Below are positions 55,469 through 64,000 of a stretch of DNA of 64,000 nucleotides, one piece after another. The notes beneath the pieces are model-generated. The model was not told where the DNA came from. It saw only the letters and a program-made list of their open reading frames with translations, and did not search any database. Source of the DNA: Ichthyophis bannanicus (taxonomy: Eukaryota; Chordata; Amphibia; Gymnophiona; Ichthyophiidae); assembly GCA_033557465.1 (NCBI GenBank), contig CM066037.1:207017156-207081155 (forward strand), read 5' to 3'. The translations under genes and the position numbers were made by a program. Position 1 is the stretch's first letter, and each line of letters begins with the position of its first letter.

Positions 55469-57299
55469 TCAAAGACCCTGAGGGGGCTGGGTCTGTTGAG
55501 CCGATTGAGCATTTTGAGCTTGCGGCTTTCTCTGCTGTCTGTTCTGTTGTTGTCCCTTTTGGGAAACATGAAGTGGACAGTGAGTTTGATGGATGTAAGA
55601 TTGGTAAGACTTCTTTTTCTTACTGAAAAAAGGTTTCTTGAATGTTTTCTTTTTTGCTGGGTTGGCTGTAGCCTTTGACAATCTGTTCAAAGTAGTATTG
55701 TCAGATTCAAGCTGATTAACCTTGTCCTGCCAGTCCTTGCCAAAGAGATTTTCTCCTGTGAAAGGAATGTTTCCCAGCTTTTCTTGCACCCACTTTTCTA
55801 AGTCTGATGCTTAAAAGCCAAGCAATACGACGTGCTCCTATGGATATAGCAGAGGTTCTGCTAAGACATTCAAAACAATCAAAGGTAGCACGGTTCATGA
55901 ATTTAGAGACATTCTGGGCATGTTTGACCAGAAGAAGGTAGTCTGCTCTTTTTTCCTCTGAGACAGATGGACTAATGAGCTCTAAGTCTTTTGTGACTTC
56001 TTCCAGGAACATTCCCATATACAGAATGTAGGAACTGATCCTGGCTCCCAGCATGGAGGATTGAAAACATCGACAGCCAAAGGCATCGAGTGTCCTGGAT
56101 TCACGGCCTGGAGGATTAGAAGAGTGTGTTTTTGCACTCTTGATTCTTCGCATGGCCGATTCCACTACCATTGAATGGTGTGGTAACTGAGTTTTTTGAA
56201 GACCAGGACAACTTGGCACTCGGTACATAGTGTCAAGCCGTCGGGAATGTGAAGATATCGTTAAAGGGGTTTCCCACATTCTCAACATCAGATCATGTAA
56301 GATCTTGTGAATGGGAAGCATAGCTGCTTCCTTGGGAGCCATAGGGTATTGTAGAATTCTTAATTCCTCTGCCCTAGGTTCTTTTTCTGGAATCACAGTG
56401 ATTGCAAGACCCTTTGCTAAATCACGTATGAAGTCCTAGAAGGACATATCCTCTGGAGGAGACATCCTGCGTTGAGGAGAGGGAGTTGAATCTTCTAATA
56501 GATTCACTCTGGTACCAGTAGAATCATCAGAGTCATCAGAATCGGAAGATTCAAGAACCGGGTGCTCCTGTGACGCATGGTATCGGTACCGCTCGAAGTC
56601 AGTACCGAAATGTCTTGGTTCCTGATCCCCGATACCAAACATCGGCATGGGGGGAAGCAGTCCTGTCGAAGCAGGTACTGCCGGTACCAGTACCGATGTC
56701 TGTACCGATACCTGTAGAACCGTCTGTTGCGGTCTTAGCAGTACCGAGGCTGCTAAGAGGGCCGCTAGACTGCGTTCGATAGCGAGGATTCTGTGATCCA
56801 TCGCTCCTGCCAATGCCTGGGTGCCGGTACTGGTGGATGCGGCCAAAACCCCAGAGCATGGCACCAGTAGTTCCGCAGAGGTTGAGGCCTCTGGAACATC
56901 CTGGAGCCCTGTTAATGCTTTGGAGCTCGAAGACTCCTGCCGAGGCTGTTTTGCCAGTGAAGTATCCTCAAGGGAAACGCTGGAGGCATCTCGATACTTT
57001 GAGGGAGATTTTCACTTCGAGGACTGGCTAGTTTTACTTTTGGTTACCTGAGATCCATGGGAGGAAGAAGAAGCCCTGGAAGACGTCGATGCAATTGACA
57101 TCGTGTCGGAGGCAAAAAGAGTACCGAGTTTTGCAACTCTATTCTGCTGGCCCCTCTTGGTCATCCTCGTGCAGGAGAGACACTCCGTTGAACAATGTTC
57201 AGGACTCAAACATTTTAGACACCAATCATGGGTGTCAGTGACGGAGATGGTACCGCCACATTTTAAGCATTTTTTGAAACCACTAGCTGGTTTCTCCAT
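55469..57299 (-). pseudogene. DIRS gag, broken
   Basis: The 57299-57012 frame begins MEKPASGFKKCLKCGGTISV and has CLKCLSPEHCSTECLSC, a cysteine/histidine cluster typical of DIRS gag N-termini. The 56864-56436, 56396-55716 and 55789-55469 frames continue with acidic and serine-rich parts, PMAPKEAAMLPIHKILHDLMLRMW and a basic, glutamine-rich end (KGQQQNRQQRK). Four frames cover one gene of about 590 codons. Confidence 0.78.
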
Positions 57300-57529
57300 G
57301 CTTGAAGAAAAATGGGCCTAGTGCCCAAAATGGCGCCTAGCACCAGAAACAGGGAAAGATCTCTGAAGAAAAATATAAGATTTTTTTTTTTTTTAAAGAT
57401 AGAAGAAGAAGAGAACCGGCGGTACCGGTAGGCGTCGAAGGAAGGCAGATGCAACCACAAAAAACAAGAAATAAAGGTAGATTTTCTGTGGTGACAGGGT
57501 ACCGTGTCCTGTCGGCTCCGCGGAAAATG

Positions 57530-57694
57530 AAGAACTGAAGTGAGAGAGCTGCAGAGGCGGGAAGGCAGCACGCATGCACTGTGGGATGCTCCCAAAAGCT
57601 TTCCTATTGGACGCTGGGGAGCGTTCCTGCGCTGGCTCCGTCGGTACCGACGATACCCATGTGTGAATATTACATTCCTGCTTGTTCCTGAAGA
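57530..57694 (-). repeat. DIRS inverted terminal repeat, right
   Basis: Inverted match to 34293-34482, including ggatgctcccaaaagc and gtcggtaccgac. Its outer end (ttcctgcttgttcctg) is the partner of the second half of the internal complementary region at 34619. Confidence 0.9.
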
Positions 57695-58399
57695 CTGCTG
57701 CTGCTGCTGCTCCCCTTTCCCTTGGCTGATTAGCTCAGTCTGCTCTGGAAAGAACAGTCTGGTGTCCAGAAATACTTTCTTCTGTAGATATCACAGTGCA
57801 GCACTACTGAAGGCTATATTTGGTACTGGGATGCAGAGGAAGGGACAGGATGGAAAGCAAAAGGGAGAAGATGAGAAAACAAGGAAAAAGAGAGACAGAT
57901 ATACATGAACAAGAAGGGGGAGCAAGGGAGAAACTGGAAAAGATGGGAGATCAAGACAGGAGGAGAAGGGTGAGTTGAGGGAAGGGAGAAAGAACAGCAA
58001 GGGGTTGGGAAGAAAGCTATATATTGAGTGTGGTAGTGGGGGAGTGAGAATAAGGCTGCACAGAGAAGGATGATTTAGGAAAGAGAAGGCCATAGATGGT
58101 GGAGCTGGCAGAGATAGAGAAAAGGCTAATGAAGAAGAGGAGGGGAAGGAGAGCTGTGGAGGAGGAAAAGGTGGTGGGATAATGAAGGAAGAACAGGTAA
58201 GAAGGCTGGTGAATGATACAGGATAGAAAGGAATTGTTGAAAGGTAGAGGAAAAAGAGGGTGAGGTGACAGACAATAGGAAGAGAAGGGCTAAGGATCTG
58301 GAAAGAAAAGGATGCATGAAAAGACAAAATAATATGATAGAAGGAGGACAGAGAACAGATGGAGGAAAAAAAAGAAAATGCCAGATGTAGAAATGTTAG
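57695..58399. other. Purine-rich DNA without recognised gene
   Basis: From about 57830 to 58380 the plus strand is almost all A and G (gaaggagg, gagaaggg). This creates proline/serine-rich open frames on the minus strand that I reject as genes. It is low-complexity DNA. Confidence 0.6.
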
Positions 58400-58740
58400 G
58401 AAAATGAAGTTGCTTACCTGTAATGAAGAATTTCCATAGACAGCAGGATAAATCAGGCATCATCTAACAGCACTATGATAGATTCTGCTCTCTCAGAGCT
58501 CAGAAAGACCACAAGGTCTTTATGAGCATGCACGTGAGTTCCTACACAGCCACTGTGGTATCACTTCTTAGTTGAATACTAGAGCTTAAGGGACAACTTA
58601 CTAGGAGAGAGAGTGGGTTTGTGTATCTGATTTATCCTACTTTCTATGCAGAACTCCAGTTTTGCTTTTTCTGGTGATGAGCAGGATGACATCAATCTGG
58701 CTCGTGATGGATCCCAAAGTTGTTGATGGGCTTTTCAATG
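58400..58740 (-). mobile_element. 3' end of a second, diverged DIRS element
   Basis: The stretch starts ttgcttacctgtaa, as a DIRS terminal repeat would. It contains catagacagcaggataaatcag near 58435-58459 and its inverted partner ctgatttatcctactttctatg near 58636-58657, the same terminal-repeat and internal-complementary-region arrangement as at 34293-34618. A second block gagcaggatgac (58679) would be the other half. Coding parts are not seen. Confidence 0.55.
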
Positions 58741-58862
58741 ATAAGTTAAATATTTCAGAAGGCAAACCATGGAGATAAAAAAGGGCATTGACCCTCAGTG
58801 AAAAATTTCATTTAGCCCTCCCGGAACAAATGCATTGTCCTTTTTAGACAGGCTGTCCATGA

Positions 58863-58999
58863 TTAATGATGATAACATATGCTGCACATCCTGTAGACTC
58901 CATTGCTACCTCAGTGCTTGTGATGATAACATATGATGCACAGCCTGTAGACTCCATTGCTACCTCATTGCTTGTAAGATAACATGCGCTGCATAGCCC
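58863..58999. repeat. Tandem repeat, about 54-bp unit, 2.4 copies
   Basis: The unit tgatgataacatatg-tgcaca followed by cctgtagactccattgctac occurs twice in full (58868 and 58921) and once in part (58976). Confidence 0.85.
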
Positions 59000-59219
59000 C
59001 TCTCTGATCCTCTTCTATGGCTCCACATCACATTGTCTTCCTTTTCTTCATACTCCCTAACTGTTTACCCTCCTACCAGCACCTTCACTCCTTCCCTCCT
59101 TATCCCACCTTTACCATCCTCACTTCCCCCTCCATTCTGTCTTCTAACATATCATCAGCTCTTGAGCTTCATCGCTTTCTCCCTCTCATTCAACCATCTC
59201 CTCTCTCTCTAAGGCAACC

Positions 59220-59332
59220 TGTAAGTATTAGTGTATGTGTCTCATATCCCCTCGTGTTAAATGTATCCCCCAACCGCTTTGACCCGGTGAAAAGCGGGAT
59301 ATAAATGCAGCTAAATAAAAATAAAATAAACC
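59220..59332 (+). mobile_element. L2-type 3' tail
   Basis: It reads ccgctttgacccggtgaaaagcgg, atataaatgcagc and (aaataaa)n, a standard tail of an L2-type LINE or its SINE. It lies in the 5' region of the second L2. Confidence 0.6.
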
Positions 59333-59465
59333 TCACCCTCATTTCCGCAGTATTGTCTCCCCTCTATCCCGTACTCTGCTGCTCCTTCTCTCATCCAGAG
59401 ATATCAACCCCAATCCTGGCCCCTCTAGATTTCTGTCTCACTCTGAGAAGAGATCTTCACGCAAC

Positions 59466-60332
59466 ATGTCTAATCTTATCCATATCCCTCTCCTTTCCCC
59501 TTCCACTCTCCCTATCTCATGTGCCTTGTGGAATGCACACTCTGTCTCTAATAAACTTGCTTTTACTCATGATCTCTTTATCTCTAATGCTTTTCATCTT
59601 CTTTCCCTAACTGAGACCTGGCTCCTCCCAGACGATACCACATCTACTGCTGCTCTCTGCCATGGAGTCAGACCCGAGACCTGGATCCTCCCAGATGATG
59701 CTGCATCTACAGCTGCTCTCCCACACGCCTATCAGTTCTCCCGCACGCCTCGTCCCACTGGCCGTGGTGGTGGTGCTGGGCTTCAACTTTCTCCCTCTTG
59801 CCAATTCCAACCCCTCCTGCTGCCCCAGTCTCACTCCTTTCTCTCTTTTGAAGTCCACTCCATTCACCTTTTCACTCCACTTCCTCTCTGGGTGGCTGTT
59901 ATTTATCGAGCTCCTGACAAGTCTGCTTCTACCTTCCTCACTGACTTTGACTCATGGCTTTCCTTCTTTCTGAATTCCTCTTCCCACACTCTTATTCTTG
60001 GGGATTTTAACATTCATGTCGATAACCCCTCTGATCCTTATGCTCTAAAGCTCCTCTCCCTTACCTCCTCGTTTGACCTCAAACTTTGTTCCACTGCCCC
60101 CACTCACCAGCATGGCCACTGCCTGGACCTGATATTTTCCTCTAGTTGCTTACCCTCAAACTTCTATAGCTCAGTTCTTCCCTTATCTGACCATCACCTT
60201 TTAAGCTTTAATCTTCATCACCCGCTGCCTCAGCCTCGTCCTGTCTCCTCCAACCTATTAAGAAATCTTCTTGGTTCTCTCTTCCACTATTTCTTCATCT
60301 CTTTTTGCCACTATGTCATCCAAGTCTGTTGA
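59466..60332 (+). pseudogene. L2 endonuclease, second family (open, 288 codons)
   Basis: The open frame has CALWNAHSVSNK, LSLTETWLLPDD (catalytic E), RGGGAGLQLS, VAVIYRAPDK, LILGDFNIHVD (G-D-F-N-x-H) and LPLSDHHLLSFNL (S-D-H). The TETWL block is followed by an in-frame repeat: LPDDTTSTAALCHG and LPDDAASTAALPHA, a tandem duplication of about 60 bp. The frame is lost after 60332. Confidence 0.8.
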
Positions 60333-60489
60333 CGAGGCAGTAACTTCCTATAATACTGCACTCTCCTCGGCTCTGGATACTCTCGCTCCGCCCATACCAC
60401 GTCCTGTGAGACGTTCTGCACCCCAGCCCTAGCTTTCATCCACTACCCACTACTTCACCCACTACTTCATCCACTACTTCATCCACTAT

Positions 60490-61345
60490 CCACTACTCGT
60501 CTTACTAATCTGTCATGTTTTAGTCTTACTAATCTGTTATGTTTTTTTGAAGGAGTGAATAATCAGGTGGACAAAGGTGAGTCGGTTGATATTGTGTATC
60601 TGGACTTTCAGAAAGCCTTTGACAAGGTCCCTCATCAGAGACTTTTGGCAAAACTAAAGAGTCATAAGGAAAGGAATGGAAAATAAAACAAAAGATATTA
60701 TAATGCCTCTATATCGTTCCATGGTGAGACTGCACCTTGAATATTGTGTGCAATTCTGGTCGTCGTATCTTAAAAAGGATATAGCGATTTTAGAAAAGGT
60801 TCAGAGAAGTGCCACCAAAATGGTAAAGGGGATGGAAGGATACTCCTATGAAGAAAGGCTAAAAAGGTTAGGGCTCTTTAACCTGGAAAAGAGACGGCTG
60901 AGGGGTGATATGATAGAAGTCTATAAATTAATGAATGGAGTGGAACGGGTAAACGTAGATGGATTGTTTACCTTATCAGAATATAGAAAGACTAGGGGAC
61001 ATGCAATGAAGCTACAGGGTAAACTATTTAAGACTAATAAAAGAAAATATTTTTTCACTCAACGTGTAATCAAACTCTGGAATTTGTTACCGGAGGATGT
61101 AGTAAAGGCTGTTAGTGTAGCTGGGTTTAAAAAGGTTTGGACAAGTTCCTGGAGGAAAGGTCCATAAACCATTATTAAGAAGGGACCCAGGATATCAATG
61201 CTTGAACCAATACAAGCATTGTGGAACCTGTGTCTCTTGGGGAAACTGCTAGGTACGTATGACCTAGATTGGCCACTGTTGGAAACAGAATACTGGCTTG
61301 ATGGACCTTGGTCTGACCCAGTATGGCATATGGCATATCTTATGT
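60490..61345 (+). mobile_element. CR1 LINE with internal deletion
   Basis: The left part (to about 60665) matches the CR1 RT A-box region ([17 protein letters not shown]). It jumps directly to the C-terminal domain (60676-61167, [18 protein letters not shown]). About 500 bp, including the catalytic FADD box, are missing relative to the copy at 23231. The 3' end is complete. It splits the L2 linker. Confidence 0.88.
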
Positions 61346-61429
61346 TACCCACTATCTACGTTCCTGTGCCCGTTCTGCTGAGCGTGCTTGGCACTGTGAT
61401 TCTACACTTCAAATTCTTGCTTGTCTCTT

Positions 61430-63010
61430 TCCAGTCAGCCATAGCTCTTGCAAAACAAGACTACTATGTCCATCTGACTAACTCTCTTGCCTCTGACCCT
61501 CGCCGTCTCTTTACTACTCTCAGCTCTCTCCTCAAGGTGTCTCTGCCTCTGATCTCTCCCTCCCTTTCTGCCCAAACCCTGGCTGACTACTTTCATGACA
61601 AAATCCACAAGATCACCCTCCAATTCCCCACAAAGTCAGCTACTTCCCCTCCTCCACTTCGCTCCCAACTCTCCCCCCTGCTTCTGCTACCCTCTCTTCC
61701 TTTCCTGTGATCTCTGCTACCCTCTCTTCCTTTCCTGTGATCTCTGAAGAGGAAACTTCACACCTTCTTTCTTCCTCCAAACTCACCACCTGCTCCTCTG
61801 ATCCTATCCCCACCTGTCTCCTAAGCCCCATTTCCTCCACCGTTGTCCCTTCTATCTCTCATATTCTTAACCTATCACTCTCCACTGCAACAGTCCTTGC
61901 AGACTTCAAGCATGCTGTGGTCACAGCTCTCCTCAAGAAACCCTCACTTGATCCCACCTGTCTGTCTAATTATTGACCCATGTCTCTCCTTCCCTTCATT
62001 TCTAAACTCCTTGAATGTGCAGTTCACCGCTGCTGCCTTGACTTCCTCTCCTCTCATGCCCTCCTGGATCCCTTACAGTCTGGCTTTGGTCCTTTACACT
62101 CTACTGAAATGGCTCTTGCCGAAGTCTCCAGCGACTTGTTCCTGGCAAAATCCAAGGGCCTTTACTCTGTTCTCATCCTTCTTGAACTCTCTGTTGCTTT
62201 TGACACTGTTGACCACAACCTTCTCCTCAATACCCTGTCCTCGCTTGGTTTTAGGGGCTCTGTACTATCCTGGTTCTCCTCCTATCTCTCTATTCGCTCC
62301 TTCTGTTTGTGTTCTGGTGCCTCCTCCTCCTCTGCTACCCCGCTCCTAGTTGGTGTACCCCAAGGATCTGTCCTAGATCCACTCCTTTTCTCTCTATATA
62401 CCCAGTCCCTTGGTGTGCTTATCTCTTCCCATGGCTTTCAGTACCATCTATATGCTGATGACTCCCAGATCTACCTCTCTACGCCTGAAATCTCTCCGGC
62501 TATCCAGACCCGGATCTCAGCCTGCCTTTCTGACATCGCTGCCTGGATGTCTCACCGCCGCTTGAAATTGAACATGGCCAAGACTGAACTTCTCATCCTT
62601 CCCCCTAACACCTCCCCCCCCTTCCTCCTTTCTCGGTCTCTGTGGATAACTCTGTACTCCTTCCTGTTTCCTCAGCCCACAATCTGGGGGTTGTCTTTGA
62701 CTCCTCTCTCTCTTTCTCCACACACATCCATCTGAGAGCTAAGACCTGCCGCTTCTTTCTCTATAACATCAGCAAAATCCGCCCCTTCCTTTCTGAACAC
62801 ACTACTAAAACGCTTATCCACTCCTTAATCACCTCCCGTCTTGACTACTGTAATCTGCTCCTTGCTGGTCTCTCTTTGAATCATCTCTTTCCCCTTCAAT
62901 CTGTTCAACACTCTGCTGCGTGGCTAATCTTCCGTCAGCCTCGTCATGTTGGTAAATGTTCTGTCTTCTTTAAGATGAGGAAAAATATCCCAACTAGCGA
63001 TTATTTCTGA
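61430..63010 (+). pseudogene. L2 RT and C-terminal block, second family
   Basis: The 61707-61976 frame holds the L2 finger region. The 61980-62735 frame (251 codons) has [42 protein letters not shown] (A box), [29 protein letters not shown] (catalytic) and [18 protein letters not shown] frameshift near 62640 leads to 62642-63010 with [14 protein letters not shown] and SRLDYCNLLLAGL. One stop at 61974-61976 and a 30-bp direct duplication at 61685-61745 also break it. Confidence 0.85.
61685..61745. repeat. 30-bp tandem duplication
   Basis: The unit tgctaccctctcttcctttc plus ctgtgatctc occurs twice in direct succession within the L2. Confidence 0.9.
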
Positions 63011-63027
63011 AGTCCCAACGCCGTTCA

Positions 63028-63292
63028 TCTAAGGCGCCCAAGCGTTTCACTCTGTGTGTTTCATCAGGGGAGTGCTCACCCGCACCAGGGACTCTTCCAT
63101 TTGTTTGTTACTGTGGTTAACCTAAAAAGGCGAAATCAATACTCGCTGTTCTGTTCTCTCACAAGCAAAAAATGCTGCGCCGCGCCTTGCCTTTTTAGGT
63201 TAACTACAGTAACAAACAAATGGAAGAGTCCCTGGTGCGGGTGAGCACTCCCCTGATGAAACACACAGAGTGAAACGCTTCGGCGCCTTAGA
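63028..63292. repeat. Long near-perfect inverted repeat (2 x 104 bp, 57-bp loop)
   Basis: Arm 63028-63131 and arm 63189-63292 are reverse complements with only a few mismatches (for example ccgcaccagggactcttcc and ggaagagtccctggtgcgg). It begins tctaaggcgc and ends gcgccttaga. No coding sequence. It lies where the L2 ends and the CR1 3' region begins. Confidence 0.9.
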
Positions 63293-64000
63293 TTTTATCC
63301 TGTTGCTATAAAGGAATCCACTTTGTCTGTCCCATGCCATTTTGAATTCTGTCTCTGTATTTGCTCCTACCACTTCCACCGGGAAGGCATTCCAAGCATC
63401 CACCACCCTTTCAGTGAAAAAGTATTTCCTGACGTTGCTTTTGAGTTTATCCCCTTGCAGCTTCATGTTATGCCCTTTAGTTTTACAGCTTCTCCATCTT
63501 TGAAAAAAGTTTGTTTGTTCATTAATACTCTTTAAATATTTGAATGTCTATATCATATCTCCTCTGTCCCTCCTCTTCTCTACAAATTTAGGTCTTCAAG
63601 TCTCTTCTCATACGTCTCCTGATGCAGGCTCCAAATCATTTTGGTCACCTTCCTCTGAACCCTTTCCAGTCTTTTTATATCCTTTGCTGGATACGGTCTC
63701 TAAAACTGAACATAATATTCCAAGTGAGGCCTCACCAGCAACTTGTACAGTGGCATTAGTATCTCTTCCTTTCTGCTGGTAATTCCTCTCTGTATGCAAC
63801 CCAGCATCTTTCTGGCTTTGGCCACTGCCTTGTCACAAAGTTTTGCCAACTTGAGATCCTCAGAAACAATCACTCCGAGGTCCTTCTCCTGGTCAGTGCA
63901 CACCAACCTCTCGCTCCCTATCGCATACAATTCCCTTGGATTTCTGCATCCCAAGTGCATGACACTGTACTTCTTCACATTAACTCTTAACTTCTCCTGC
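63293..64000 (-). mobile_element. CR1-type LINE, minus strand, C-terminal ORF2 part, cut by the window edge
   Basis: The 63978-63700 frame has [37 protein letters not shown] and LMPLYKLLVRPHLEYYVQF. The 63466-63293 part has MKLQGDKLKSNVRKYFFTERVVDAWNAFP. These are CR1 C-terminal blocks, from a family distinct from the copies at 13889 and 23231. Frameshifts lie between. Its RT is outside the window. Confidence 0.8.

Larger units (their letters stand above)
34293..57694 (-). mobile_element. DIRS-type tyrosine-recombinase retroelement, split by two Tx1 LINEs
   Basis: Without the inserted LINEs the element is about 5.7 kb, a usual DIRS length. On the minus strand the order is right inverted terminal repeat (57530-57694), gag (57299-55469), RT with RNase H (55399-53874, continuing at 36222-35810), tyrosine recombinase (35780-34810), internal complementary region (34572-34656) and left inverted terminal repeat (34293-34482). 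It has no LTRs, as expected for DIRS. All genes are decayed. A CR1 tail (54900-54995) is also inserted. Confidence 0.92.
59000..63010 (+). mobile_element. Second L2-clade LINE, plus strand, with CR1 inserted
   Basis: Endonuclease (59466-60332), linker (61430-61620) and RT with C-terminal block (61707-63010) lie in order on the plus strand, interrupted by the CR1 at 60490-61345. The 3' end is missing: the sequence stops near 63010, where other DNA begins. Pyrimidine-rich codon use differs from the A/C-rich L2 at 8440, so it is another L2 family. Confidence 0.8.

Noticed and set aside
57791..58327. 178-codon serine/proline/phenylalanine-rich frame on the minus strand
   Set aside because: It is the complement of a purine-rich low-complexity tract; the composition alone explains the lack of stops.

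Overview
The window looks like repeat-dense, non-coding vertebrate chromosomal DNA. No host gene exons, tRNA or rRNA genes were recognised. Almost every readable protein belongs to a transposable element: CR1-, L2-, L1-, RTE- and Tx1-clade LINEs, a DIRS-type tyrosine-recombinase retroelement, an endogenous retrovirus (ERV), a hAT transposon and small non-autonomous repeats. Abundant CR1 and L2 together with DIRS and Tx1-clade LINEs suggests a large-genome tetrapod, most likely an amphibian such as a caecilian. This is inferred from repeat content only.

Layout. 1-2322: 3' part of an L1 LINE ending in poly(A). 2323-7250: two old CR1 LINEs on the minus strand; the second keeps an ORF1 esterase domain. 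8440-30003: one old L2 LINE on the plus strand that has been repeatedly invaded, by a 472-bp MITE (8651-9122), a hAT element with 8-bp target duplications (9972-12418) and an ERV with 4-bp target duplications (12772-27897). The ERV is itself broken by two CR1 copies and by a 4-kb stretch holding a second, unrelated env fragment and an unrecognised transposase-like gene (17895-19621). 30739-32450: an L1 relic with ORF1 only. 34293-57694: a DIRS element with inverted terminal repeats and an internal complementary region. 57695-64000: purine-rich DNA, the end of a second DIRS, a second L2 carrying an internally deleted CR1, a 265-bp hairpin and another CR1.

The most notable structure is inside the DIRS element. 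Two head-to-tail, apparently full-length Tx1-clade LINEs (about 8.8 kb each, minus strand) are inserted at exactly the same place in the DIRS pol gene. The 9-bp sequence ctgagtgga occurs three times: at the left DIRS edge, between the LINEs and at the right DIRS edge. This is what repeated site-specific target-primed insertion should leave, so the LINE family may be specific for DIRS elements. The LINE also has an extra 5' ORF, an internal promoter-like cluster (ETS, CRE and YY1-like motifs) and a stop-start junction coupling ORF1 to ORF2.

Most genes are decayed by frameshifts and stops, several consistent with CpG-to-TpG change; Tx1 ORF1 of the left copy (617 codons) is the best preserved. 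All assignments come from reading motifs by eye; no database search was run.
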